This document shows, one piece after another, positions 1 through 8,271 of a stretch of DNA of 64,000 nt. The stretch comes from Nocardia wallacei (GTDB lineage Bacteria; Actinomycetota; Actinomycetes; Mycobacteriales; Mycobacteriaceae): NCBI RefSeq assembly GCF_014466955.1, contig NZ_AP023396.1:1922001-1986000 (forward strand), read 5' to 3'. Position 1 is the first letter of the stretch. Each line of letters opens with the position of its first letter. Made by a program: the position numbers and the translations under genes. A model generated the notes under the pieces. It had not been told where the DNA came from. It did not search any database and saw only the letters and a program-made list of their open reading frames with translations.

Positions 1-2
1 TC

Positions 3-359
3 GACCGGTTCCGTGACCGGGCCGAGAGGTTGCGGCCCGAGTTCGAACGGCTCGGACGCGCCGACTGGCACGACGTGGTGATGGCCCGGCTCGCGAAGAT
101 CGTGGCGCATGCCCCTCTCGATACCGTCTCGGGCCAGGAATCCACCGCACGTAGCGAGGCTCCCGATAACGCCCTCGACGCGGCGCACCCGTCGCAACGA
201 GTTCTCAGGGGTCAGCCGCGCGACGCGGCGGAACCTGTGGTCACAGAAGGCGTGCGCGAGCCATCCACACCTTGGTCCTCGGTGACACCCGCAACCGACG
301 TCCCGGTAGGTCGCCCGTCTCCACACAGCGAACCTGGTTCCACGCTCGCAACCAACTGA
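3..359 (+). CDS. C-terminal end of an unidentified gene, truncated by the left edge
   Basis: An open frame enters from the left edge and stops at TGA 357-359. The first ~45 codons (to about base 137) have the strong GC third-position bias of real coding sequence here and encode a charged helical stretch containing ADWHDVVMARLAKIVAHA. After that the bias weakens and the sequence becomes Pro/Ser/Thr-rich and low in order. The genuine coding sequence may therefore end earlier or have been altered by the same events that broke the adjacent LuxR remnant. I do not recognise the family. A TTG at base 30 is available as a start but there is no reason to prefer it, since the frame is open further upstream. 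Confidence 0.4.
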   Translation, partial: DRFRDRAERLRPEFERLGRADWHDVVMARLAKIVAHAPLDTVSGQESTARSEAPDNALDAAHPSQRVLRGQPRDAAEPVVTEGVREPSTPWSSVTPATDVPVGRPSPHSEPGSTLATN

Positions 360-388
360 ACAGCCGCATACACCGTTCGTGCCCAGCG

Positions 389-552
389 CTGTTCGGTGAA
401 TACCTGCGTCGTCGGCGCCGTCGGGCGGAGGCCCGTCGACAATTGCGAGTGGAATCGAACTGCACCTGCGGAAGATCTTCAACAAGCTCGAAGTGCGGTC
501 TCGCTCCGCACTCGTCCGGGTCGCCCTCACCGGAGACGAAGGCAACGGCTGA
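389..552 (+). pseudogene. Remnant of a LAL-type LuxR regulator (C-terminus only)
   Basis: Two stretches match the extreme C-terminus of the LuxR proteins nearby but lie in different frames. Bases 389-445 encode LFGEYLRRRRRRAEAR, the counterpart of LLFGEFLRRRRRKAEAR in the regulator at 5017-7830. Bases 463-552 encode HLRKIFNKLEVRSR followed by SALVRVALTGDEGNG and a stop, the recognition helix and tail of a LuxR HTH (the 5017 gene has HLRKIFDKLKVRSR). The roughly 110 residues that separate these segments in intact homologues are missing, along with the whole ATPase part. This is a deletion-scarred relic, closest to the 5017-7830 gene. It has no start and is not expected to make a functional protein. 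Confidence 0.8.
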
Positions 553-913
553 CGTTGTCCGGAAATTTTCGGATCCGGCAGCTACAGTATTCGATTCCGA
601 TTCTCTCTCATGCTATTCTTCTGCATTCGATCTGTTCTGCTGCCGCGGCGGCATCGATGCTGTCCGGGTAGTGCCGCGTGCCGACGTAGGCCGATTTGCC
701 GTCGTGAGTGTGGCTCCGAAGAACGTGTTCGAATCTTTGCCGCCGAGACTGACGCGCATTGTCCGGTTCGCCGACGGCGGGACCTCAGTCTGCCCGTCCG
801 ACACGGTAGACGATATCGGCGAGATCGCCGGTCTCGTCGTGTCCCACGAAAACGGGCGAGTCAGCCGATGCCGTCCTGTGCGGACCGGCGTACGGACGGC
901 ACGGTCACCGGTA
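553..913. other. Intergenic, no gene seen
   Basis: This stretch lies between the LuxR remnant and the stop codon of the minus-strand LuxR gene. Frames on both strands are open but show no codon bias, start signal or recognisable protein. AT content is higher than in the neighbouring genes between 560 and 640. I see no convincing terminator or operator. Confidence 0.5.
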
Positions 914-3673
914 CTACTGATCGATGAGGGGCCGTTTCGTCCCGCCGCCGTGCAGCACGACTTTGGTGAGTTCGGCGCGTGAGCTGACGCCCATTTTCGC
1001 GAAGACCTTCCGCAGGTGGTAGTCGATTGTCCGGGGGCTGAGGAACAGTTGGGCGGCGATTTCGCGGTTGGTGAGACCGCTGCTGACGGCTTCGACGATG
1101 CGGGCCTCCTGCGGCGTGAGGTCCGCGACGTGGTCGGTGGTGGTGGTTTTGCGGGTCTCGCCCGCGGCTCGTAGTTCGTTGTGAGTTCGGTCGGCCCATG
1201 CTCCGGCTCCGAGTGATTCGAATGTGGTGAGGGCCGTGCGGAGCGGGTCACGAGCGTCGGTGGGGCGGCGTTCGCGGCGTAGATGCTGTCCGTACAGGAA
1301 CTGGGTACGGGCGTGCTCGAGCGGATGGTCTGCTCGCGCATGGAACTCCAGGGCTCTGCGGAATTCCGCGGTGGCGGTGTCGCCCGAGGATGTCAATGCG
1401 CGGCAGCGGGCCGCGAGGGCGCACAGGTCGGGCAGGTTCGCGGTGTCCGCCCAGCGAGTGAACGCGGCAAGCGGCTCGGTGACCAGTTCCGGCCGATCCG
1501 CCGCTATCGCCGCCTCGACCAGGTCGGGAACATTGACCATCGCCAGTCCGAGATAGGAACCGCTCGCCCTCGGCGCGAGGTGCTCGAGTGCCTGTTCGGG
1601 GCGGTCGGCGGCCAGCTCGAGCAGGCCGAGTGCCCGGTGGGCGATGACGACGGCACCGGCCATGCCCCGAGTCATGCCTTCGTCGATCACATTCCGTGCC
1701 AGAGCTCTGGCCGTTTCTTCCTGACCACGCAGCGCGGCCAGCATGGCGAGCGAGCCTCGTAATGCCAGTGCGGCGTTGATCTGTCCGGTTTCCTCCGCGA
1801 TCTGGCGGCCTTCCTCGGCGAAGGCTTCCGCCGAGCGGAACCGGCCCGCGGCGAGATCATCGCTGGCCACTCGCCACAGGGCCCACGGCAGAAATACCGC
1901 GGCGCCCAGCCGCCGGGCGTGCTGCACCGCGAGTCTGCACAACCGGCGCGCGCGGTCCTTGTGGCCGAGGCCGAGCATGAACCCGCTGGCCCACCACAGG
2001 CGGGCCGGATCGGTCAACTGTTCCACCGCATCGAGGTCTCCGGGCGCCAAACCGGGGTCCTTTCCGGCGCGCAGGCGGCAGCTGCCGCGCAGCAGGCGCG
2101 CGAGTACATCGTCCACCTCGTCACCGGAGGGCGCGAGCCGCTCGGCCGCGGCGGCGACGTCTGTCCAGGCATCGGCATCGGCGCAGAAGGCGGCCTCGTT
2201 GAACAGCACCAGCAGGGGAAGCGCGAAATGGACACTCGTGTCGGCCGCCGGCCCGAGGACCGGCCGCAGCAGAGACACAGCGGCGGCAGGGTTTCCGACA
2301 TGCAGTTCCAGTGATGCCCGCAGCCAGAGGACGTCCCACCGCGGTGGCTTGCCCGGCCGGTCCGTGCGGGAGATGTCCGCGAGCATGGTCGCGGCGCGAT
2401 CGAAGTCACCGCTGACCCACCAGGCGGCGGCGGATTCGAAGCTGCGGCGAGCGTGCTGCCGGCCGGGTGTGCTGAGTTCCGCGCTGCGCGCGAGCAGCGC
2501 CGCCGCGGTGGCGGAGCTGATGCGGGCCGCGCGGTAGGCCGACTGTTCCAGTTCCGCGGCGACCTCTTCGTCCTGCCCGTCGGCGGCCTGCCCGAGGTGC
2601 CACGCCCGCCGTTCGGCCGCGTCGTCGTCGCCATGTAGCGCGGTGGCCAGGGCGCGATGTGCCCGGCGGCGTTCGTCCGGGCCGGCGCCGTAATAGACCG
2701 CCGAACGGATCAGCGGATGACGGAAGGCGATCACCGCGGACTCGTCCATGCTGAGCAGATCGTCGAGCGCGTCGAGTCCGGTCGGCGTCCATTCCACACC
2801 GGGCGCCAGTACGGCGAAGGCGCGCCGCAGCGTCGGGTAGGAGGTGTGGCCGTCGGCTGCGATCACCAATAGGAGTTGCTGCGTCGGCTCGTCGAGGCGT
2901 CGAACTCGACGCAGGAACGCGTGCCGCAACTCGTCGGCGAGCGGCAGCGGTTCGGGCAGGACATTCGCGCGCAGCGCCCCGGCTGGTAATTCCCGCAGCG
3001 CCAGCGGGTTGCCGACCGCCGCGTCCAGAATGGTCTCCTGTTGTGCGGCAGACAGTTCGGCACCGGCGCGTTCGAGGAGCAGCTCCCGTGCCGATTCCCG
3101 GTCCAGGCCCGTCAAGGGAACATCGAAGACACCGCTGACCACGAGCGGGTGCGCCTCGGTGCGTGCCGCGATAAGCACGGCGATCGGTTCGGCCGCCAAC
3201 CGCCGCGCCACGAACTCGAGCACGTGCAGCGACGGCCGGTCCGCCCACTGGGCGTCATCGACCAGGCACACCAGCGGCTGCTCGGCTGCCAGTTCGGAGA
3301 GTAGCGAGAGGGTCGCCAAACCGACCAGGAAACGATCCGGTGTCGCACCGGCCGCCAGCCCGAAAACCGTGCGCAACGCATCGGCCTGCGGCGCGGCCAG
3401 CCGGTCCATCCTGGTGAGTGCCGGTGTGAGGAGCCGGTGCAGCATCGCGTATCCGAGGTCGGCTTCCGGTTCGACACACGTCACGCGCAGGATCCGCATG
3501 CCGGTCACTCGCTGTACGGCGTCGTCGAGCAGTGCGCTCTTGCCGATCCCCGGATCCCCGTGTATCAGAGCCGCGCCGCCGTGCCCGATCATGGTGCGGC
3601 GCAGCAGGTCTGCCAGTAGCGCCCGTTCTCGCTCGCGGCCGCGCAGGACCCGCTCGGTTCCCTTCGCCATCAT
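914..3673 (-). CDS. LAL-type LuxR transcriptional regulator with N-terminal AAA ATPase
   Basis: A 919-residue regulator of the large ATP-binding LuxR type. The N-terminus carries a Walker A (GDPGIGKS, residues 39-46) and Walker B (LVCLVDDAQWADRPS), followed by a long TPR-like helical middle. The last ~60 residues are a GerE/LuxR HTH with LTPQEARIVEAVSSGLTNRE and a recognition helix in SPRTIDYHLRKVFAKMGV. Proteins of this layout activate transcription of secondary-metabolite or catabolic genes after ATP and inducer binding; the target here is unknown. Two tandem ATGs at 3673 and 3670 are the natural starts. The MerR gene lies upstream on the same strand with a ~200-base gap, so the two are probably separate transcripts. 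The length is normal for the family and no defect is visible. It is one of three such paralogues in the window, plus a remnant. Confidence 0.92.
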   Translation of the reverse strand: MMAKGTERVLRGRERERALLADLLRRTMIGHGGAALIHGDPGIGKSALLDDAVQRVTGMRILRVTCVEPEADLGYAMLHRLLTPALTRMDRLAAPQADALRTVFGLAAGATPDRFLVGLATLSLLSELAAEQPLVCLVDDAQWADRPSLHVLEFVARRLAAEPIAVLIAARTEAHPLVVSGVFDVPLTGLDRESARELLLERAGAELSAAQQETILDAAVGNPLALRELPAGALRANVLPEPLPLADELRHAFLRRVRRLDEPTQQLLLVIAADGHTSYPTLRRAFAVLAPGVEWTPTGLDALDDLLSMDESAVIAFRHPLIRSAVYYGAGPDERRRAHRALATALHGDDDAAERRAWHLGQAADGQDEEVAAELEQSAYRAARISSATAAALLARSAELSTPGRQHARRSFESAAAWWVSGDFDRAATMLADISRTDRPGKPPRWDVLWLRASLELHVGNPAAAVSLLRPVLGPAADTSVHFALPLLVLFNEAAFCADADAWTDVAAAAERLAPSGDEVDDVLARLLRGSCRLRAGKDPGLAPGDLDAVEQLTDPARLWWASGFMLGLGHKDRARRLCRLAVQHARRLGAAVFLPWALWRVASDDLAAGRFRSAEAFAEEGRQIAEETGQINAALALRGSLAMLAALRGQEETARALARNVIDEGMTRGMAGAVVIAHRALGLLELAADRPEQALEHLAPRASGSYLGLAMVNVPDLVEAAIAADRPELVTEPLAAFTRWADTANLPDLCALAARCRALTSSGDTATAEFRRALEFHARADHPLEHARTQFLYGQHLRRERRPTDARDPLRTALTTFESLGAGAWADRTHNELRAAGETRKTTTTDHVADLTPQEARIVEAVSSGLTNREIAAQLFLSPRTIDYHLRKVFAKMGVSSRAELTKVVLHGGGTKRPLIDQ

Positions 3674-3872
3674 GTCTTTCGTCGCCGGAGTCCCGCATCA
3701 CGGCACCCGCTGGAATTTGTTCGGGAACATCCGCCGGAGCGGCCGTTCGGACCCCCGCGGACCGAACGAGCCGGGCCACAGGCAGACCCTATGGCGGGGC
3801 TTCGACGGGCGGTAGTGTCGGAACCGACACGTTCCGCACTATCTGCGACAGGGTGCGGTCCGGCGAGGTTCA

Positions 3873-4547
3873 TCACGGCTCGGATCGGGTCGGCCGAGTC
3901 CCGAACCGCTTCCGGGATATCTCGGCATGGGCGATGCGCCGCAGCACGGCCAGCAGGGCGTCGCCGAGGACGGTTCCGACCACCGCGCCTTCGACCACGG
4001 CGTCGACCGAACCCAAGCGCGCGACCGCATCGATGTCGGCGGCGGCGACGCGATCGGCGGATTCGGCGTAGCACGACAATGCGTCGAGCACCCATTCGTG
4101 CCCGACTTCCCGGAAGGTGCACAGCACTCCCACCAGTTCCTCGAGCAGCGGTGACTGCGGCGGCGGGCGCCAATCGCGTTGCGCGAGTATCGGTTCGATC
4201 CGGCGCATCGCCCATGCCCGATCCGCCTCGTCGACCTGTACCCGCGGCGCGGGCAGACCGTGCTGGGCCACTCCGAGAATGTCGTGGGTGGACGCCCGTG
4301 GCTCGTCGACGGCGGCGAGGACCTCGCGCACGTCGGCGACCGAGAGTCCGCCGATCTCCATCAGCGCGCGGACCAATTTCAGGCGCCGGACGTGCGCGCT
4401 GCCGTAGCGGGCCTGGTTGGGGCTGGTCAATTCGCCTGGGGGCAGCAGACCTTCGCGTTGGTAGTACTTGATCGTCGCGACCGCCACCCCGGACTCCCGG
4501 CTCAGCTCCGCCATCCGCATCCCGGGGCCGACTCTGGACTCCGTCAT
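3873..4547 (-). CDS. MerR-family transcriptional regulator
   Basis: The N-terminal MerR winged helix is clear: MRMAELSRESGVAVATIKYY followed by QREGLLPPGELT and a second helix RYGSAHVRRLKLVRALMEIGG. It continues into the dimerisation helix (ADVREVLAAVDE) and a ~130-residue helical effector domain with no Cys-rich metal site, so it is not a metal sensor of the MerR/CueR kind. The frame is open to an ATG at 4616 (MYMY...), but I chose ATG 4547. The family normally begins a few residues before the wing, and a TATAAT-like box (4567-4572, minus strand) would put the transcript start near 4560. It is divergent from the small membrane protein at 4603, the probable target. No Shine-Dalgarno is evident. 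Confidence 0.85.
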   Translation of the reverse strand: MTESRVGPGMRMAELSRESGVAVATIKYYQREGLLPPGELTSPNQARYGSAHVRRLKLVRALMEIGGLSVADVREVLAAVDEPRASTHDILGVAQHGLPAPRVQVDEADRAWAMRRIEPILAQRDWRPPPQSPLLEELVGVLCTFREVGHEWVLDALSCYAESADRVAAADIDAVARLGSVDAVVEGAVVGTVLGDALLAVLRRIAHAEISRKRFGTRPTRSEP

Positions 4548-4602
4548 ACAGATAGTGTAGCTTCCCATTATAGATAGAAGAACTATCCGATCTTGGGAGC
4601 GG
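4548..4602. promoter_or_regulatory. Divergent promoter/operator region between the MerR gene and the membrane-protein operon
   Basis: The short, unusually AT-rich gap contains GATAGT (4551-4556) and ACTATC (4582-4587) as an inverted pair, plus a second GATAG at 4573-4577. On the minus strand ATTATA (4567-4572) reads as a perfect TATAAT -10 box for the MerR gene. Such dyads between the elements of a divergent promoter are typical of MerR operators. The operator assignment is inference. Confidence 0.5.
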
Positions 4603-5007
4603 ATGTACATGTACAAGTCACTTCTGGTGCTCGCCGCGATCTACCTCGGCGTCATCGGCCTCTCGCTGGTTCTCGTGCCGGTGCAGTTCGGCGTCGACGC
4701 TGTACCCGAGGACGCGACGCCGCAATTGATCTCGTTGCTCCGGCTCCTGGGTGGGCCGATGCTGGGCATCGCCGTGTTGAACTGGATGGCACGCCGAGCC
4801 GCGCCGACGGCCATCCGCGATACGGTCCTCCTGGCGAATCTCGTCGGATTCGGCGTGGTCGCCGCCAACGACGTCTGGGGCGTGGCCACCGGTGAGGCAC
4901 GCGATCTCGCCAAACTCTTCCTCCTCGTACACCTGGCTTTCGTTGCCGCGTTCGGCACCGCGTGGGTGCGGGCGGGCCGCAACCGGCTCCCCGCCGTTCG
5001 CGGATAG
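4603..5007 (+). CDS. Small four-helix integral membrane protein (DUF4345/DoxX-like in size)
   Basis: A 134-residue protein with four predicted membrane helices: residues ~5-27 (LLVLAAIYLGVIGLSLVLVPV), ~44-64, ~76-92 and ~102-122. It has short loops and a basic C-terminus. No catalytic motif is visible. Size and topology recall small DoxX/DUF4345-type proteins, but the family assignment is tentative. The start is ATG 4603 (an in-frame ATG follows at 4609). The LuxR gene begins 9 bases after its stop and is almost certainly co-transcribed. Divergent pairing with a MerR gene suggests that regulator controls the pair. Confidence 0.75.
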   Translation: MYMYKSLLVLAAIYLGVIGLSLVLVPVQFGVDAVPEDATPQLISLLRLLGGPMLGIAVLNWMARRAAPTAIRDTVLLANLVGFGVVAANDVWGVATGEARDLAKLFLLVHLAFVAAFGTAWVRAGRNRLPAVRG

Positions 5008-5016
5008 GACCGCAGA

Positions 5017-7830
5017 ATGTTGCCGAGTCGAGTGCCGATGCCGGGAAGACGTGCTCGGAGGGACGAAGTTCCCGCAGGTGACAAGCGATTCCCGGCTCTG
5101 GATGCGGCTAGTCTCGTACGCGTGCTGGTCGGTCGCGAGAAGGAACTGGCGGTGCTGACGGCCCTGCTGGAACAAGCCCGGGCCGGGCACGGTGCGGCCG
5201 TGGTCGTGCACGGGGAACCCGGTATCGGGAAGAGCGCGCTGCTGGACCACCTCGCCGCCGAGTCCATCGACCGGCGAGTGCTGCGCGCGACCGGTGTGGC
5301 ACAGGAGAGCGAATTCGGTTACGCGACACTGCATCAGCTGCTGCTACCGATATTGGATGAGGTCGATCGGTTACCACAGCCGCTCGCGGCGGCCCTGCGA
5401 ATCGTCTTCGGGCTTGCGGTCGGTCCCCCGCCGGGCCGGTTCCGTGTCGGTCTGGCGACGCTGTCGCTGCTGTCGGAGCTGGCCGGGGAGGGGCCCGTGC
5501 TGTGCCTGGTCGACGACGCACACTGGACCGACCGGCCCTCGCGGGAGGTACTGGAGTTCGTCGCGAGACGGCTCGACACGGAACCGATCGCGCTGGTGCT
5601 GACCTCGCGGACGGCCGAACACCCGCCGGGCGTGCTGGAACTGCCGTTGCGTGCCTTGGACCGGGAAGCGGCCACTCGGCTGCTGATCGAGCGGACTGGT
5701 TCGCGACTGTCCGCGGCCGAGCGGGACGCCGTCCTGGACGCGACGGCGGGAAATCCACTGGCGATCCTCGAACTTCCGGACGAGGTTGTCCGCGACGGCG
5801 TACCACCGTCCACGCCGCTACTCCTCGCCGAACGGTTGCGTGCCGTTTTCCGGGCGCGAGTCGAGCAGCTCACCGAGTCCCAGCAGCGGTTGCTGTTGCT
5901 GATCGCGACCGCCGGACAGCTCCGGCTCGACGTCCTGGCTCGCGCGGCTACCGAGTTCGATTCTGCGGCAGCAGAACTCGGCGCGTTGGACGAGTTCGTG
6001 GTCGAGACGGGCGCGGCGACCATCGCATTCCGGCACCCGCTGCTCTGCTCGGCCGTCTATCACGGCGCCAGCGCCGCGGGTCGCCGCGACGCGCACCGGG
6101 CGCTGGCGGTGGCGATGAGTACTGGCGCCGACGACATCGAGCGGCGCGCTTGGCATCTGGGCCAGTCGGTTGACGGACCGGACGAGGAACTGGCCGAGCA
6201 ACTCGATCGAGCGGCCGAGGTGGCCGCACGGACCAGCTCGGTCACTTCCGCGGTGCTGTTCGCCCGCGCGGGTGAGCTGAGCACGGACGGATCGCGGCGC
6301 TCGCGGCGGTGCTACGAATCGGCGGCCGCGTGGTGGTACGCCGGGGACCTCGACCGTGCCGGGAAGATGCTCGACCTGATCGATCGGGAAGGCCCGCTCG
6401 ACGATTCGTTACGCCGGGACGTGACATGGTTGCGGGCGTCGGTGGAGTTGCACACCGGTATGCCCGCGGACGCGGTCGCCATGCTCCGTCCGCTGATTCC
6501 GGCTGTGCTGGAAACCGAACCGCAGCAGGCGATTCCACTGTTGATGCTGTTCGGCGAGGCCGGCTACCACGCGAATCTGGCTGCCGCGTCGTCGGAGGTC
6601 GTGGAGATCGCGGAGCAGCTGCCGCTCACCGGGTCGAGTGCCCATGATGCGCTGCTCAGATTGTTCCGAGGAGCATTCCGGGTACGTGCGGGCAAGGCCG
6701 CCGGGTTGTCACCGGGGGATGTGGAGATCGTGGCGCAGCTGTCCGACCCAGCTCTGCTCTGCTGGGCCAGCGGAATTCTGTGGGGTCTGGGCGATCGAGC
6801 ACGAGGGCGCGAGCTGAACCGGGCAGCCGTGCGGAACGCGCGACGAATCGGTGCGGTCGGCATACTGGTCTGGGCCTTGGAACGGGCAGTGAGTGACGAC
6901 ATCGCCGGTGGGCGCTTCCGTTCGGCGGAGGCGAGCGCGGAGGAGGGGTACCGGCTCGCCACCGAGATCGGGCAACTCAACGCGAGCTGCTGGCATCGCG
7001 GAGCCTTGGCCCTGCTAGCCGCGCTGCAGGGACAAGAAGAACGGGCGCGCGACCTCGCCTATGAGGTCCTGGCCGAAGCGGTGCCGCGGCGGCTGGTGCA
7101 TATCATTCTCACCGCCAGGCGAGCGCTCGGCCTGATCGACCTCGCCGCTGGTCGAGCCGAGGCGGCACTGGCACATCTCCAGCCGCCGGGCGACCTCGTT
7201 CATCCGGGGGTCGTGGTGGCATTCACACCGGATCTGGTCGAGGCAGCCGCGCAAGCGGGCAAGACCGATCTGGCCGCCAGGGCGCTCGAACCGCTCGTCC
7301 GCCGGACGGCATCGGCGCATTCGTCCGAATTGCGCGCCGTGGCGGCGCGGTGCCAGGCATTACTGGCCGCGCCCGACGCCGCGGCGGACGAGTTCCGGCG
7401 CGCGCTCGCGCTGCACGAAAGTGCCGATCAGCCAATGGAATACGGCCGGACGCAACTGTTGTTCGGCGAGTTCCTGCGTCGTCGGCGGCGCAAGGCCGAG
7501 GCCCGGGACCCGCTGCGGGCCGCGTTCGAGATATTCCGCTCGCTCGGCGCTCACGCGTGGGCCGATCGTGCTCGCGCCGAGTTGCGCGCGGCGGGCGAGG
7601 CCGTCGAGACCGCGTCGGTATCGATCCGGACCGACAAACTGACGCCGCAGGAAATGCGGATAGTCGAGGCTGTCGCGGCCGGTTGCACCAATCGTGAGAT
7701 CGCGGCTCAGATGTTCCTCAGCGCCCGGACGGTGGATTATCACCTGAGAAAGATCTTCGACAAGCTGAAAGTGCGATCGCGCGGCGAACTCATCCGCGTG
7801 GTCCTCACCGAGCACGAACTGCCGAGCTGA
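5017..7830 (+). CDS. LAL-type LuxR transcriptional regulator with N-terminal AAA ATPase
   Basis: A 937-residue regulator with Walker A GEPGIGKS (residues 66-73), Walker B VLCLVDDAHWTDRPS, a helical TPR-like central region, and a C-terminal LuxR HTH (LTPQEMRIVEAVAAGCTNRE ... SARTVDYHLRKIFDK). It should bind DNA as an ATP-dependent activator; the target is unknown. An AGGA eight bases before ATG 5017 supports this start. ATG 5038 is an alternative, since the first ~35 residues are not conserved in type. The gene follows the small membrane protein by 9 bases, so the two form an operon. The remnant at 389-552 is its closest relative in the window. Confidence 0.92.
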   Translation: MLPSRVPMPGRRARRDEVPAGDKRFPALDAASLVRVLVGREKELAVLTALLEQARAGHGAAVVVHGEPGIGKSALLDHLAAESIDRRVLRATGVAQESEFGYATLHQLLLPILDEVDRLPQPLAAALRIVFGLAVGPPPGRFRVGLATLSLLSELAGEGPVLCLVDDAHWTDRPSREVLEFVARRLDTEPIALVLTSRTAEHPPGVLELPLRALDREAATRLLIERTGSRLSAAERDAVLDATAGNPLAILELPDEVVRDGVPPSTPLLLAERLRAVFRARVEQLTESQQRLLLLIATAGQLRLDVLARAATEFDSAAAELGALDEFVVETGAATIAFRHPLLCSAVYHGASAAGRRDAHRALAVAMSTGADDIERRAWHLGQSVDGPDEELAEQLDRAAEVAARTSSVTSAVLFARAGELSTDGSRRSRRCYESAAAWWYAGDLDRAGKMLDLIDREGPLDDSLRRDVTWLRASVELHTGMPADAVAMLRPLIPAVLETEPQQAIPLLMLFGEAGYHANLAAASSEVVEIAEQLPLTGSSAHDALLRLFRGAFRVRAGKAAGLSPGDVEIVAQLSDPALLCWASGILWGLGDRARGRELNRAAVRNARRIGAVGILVWALERAVSDDIAGGRFRSAEASAEEGYRLATEIGQLNASCWHRGALALLAALQGQEERARDLAYEVLAEAVPRRLVHIILTARRALGLIDLAAGRAEAALAHLQPPGDLVHPGVVVAFTPDLVEAAAQAGKTDLAARALEPLVRRTASAHSSELRAVAARCQALLAAPDAAADEFRRALALHESADQPMEYGRTQLLFGEFLRRRRRKAEARDPLRAAFEIFRSLGAHAWADRARAELRAAGEAVETASVSIRTDKLTPQEMRIVEAVAAGCTNREIAAQMFLSARTVDYHLRKIFDKLKVRSRGELIRVVLTEHELPS

Positions 7831-7974
7831 TCGTCTGCGCGGCTAGGCTAGATTTCCGGCGATTCTACCGATCCGAAGTATGCGCAATCATCGCTACGTT
7901 ACGAACACGGGACGAAAGGCCACGAGCCTGCCGATTCGCGTCCTGGAGTAACTGGTAGATCACCGAGGTATGCC

Positions 7975-8145
7975 ATGGCCAGACAATCGCCGGTCGTTCG
8001 CCGCCTGAGCGACGGGAGCATAGCCGTCTACTTCACTGCCGTCGGCCCCGACGGGGATTTCAGCGCAGGGCGCCTGACGTTCGAGCCCGGACACGAGGAT
8101 TTCGAATTCTGGGCATCGATGGCATCGCCGTGCGTTCGAGAATGA
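7975..8145 (+). CDS. Small hypothetical protein (56 residues)
   Basis: A short ORF begins at ATG 7975 with a GAGG six bases upstream and ends at TGA 8143-8145. The predicted protein reads MARQSPVVRRLSDGSIAVYF and continues to an acidic/aromatic stretch (GHEDFEFWASMAS). The beta-like N-terminal half with alternating hydrophobics looks more like coding sequence than chance. Codons are GC-biased at the third position in the first 40 residues. I do not recognise it. It could also be the shortened 5' end of a longer lost gene, since the sequence up to 8270 shows no continuation. Confidence 0.4.
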   Translation: MARQSPVVRRLSDGSIAVYFTAVGPDGDFSAGRLTFEPGHEDFEFWASMASPCVRE

Positions 8146-8177
8146 TTCGGATGACATTCACGCTGTCGCACGACGTG

Positions 8178-8201
8178 TGTGGCGCCGATCTCTGCGCCAC
8201 A
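8178..8201. terminator. Hairpin between convergent genes
   Basis: Perfect 8-bp inverted repeat TGTGGCGC / GCGCCACA with an 8-base loop, in the gap between the plus-strand small ORF and the stop codon of the minus-strand membrane protein. There is no U-tract, which is usual for actinomycete terminators. Function is inferred from position. Confidence 0.45.
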
Positions 8202-8271
8202 TAGCAGGAAATCGCGCCAGGGGGAAAGGTCGGCGGGCCCGTGACATCGCGGACCCTTCCGCCTTCTCCCG

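Noticed and set aside
272..982. 236-codon plus-strand frame over the LuxR remnant and beyond
   Set aside because: Only the short LFGEYLRRRRRRAEAR part is meaningful; the rest lacks codon bias and runs into the antisense of the LuxR gene.
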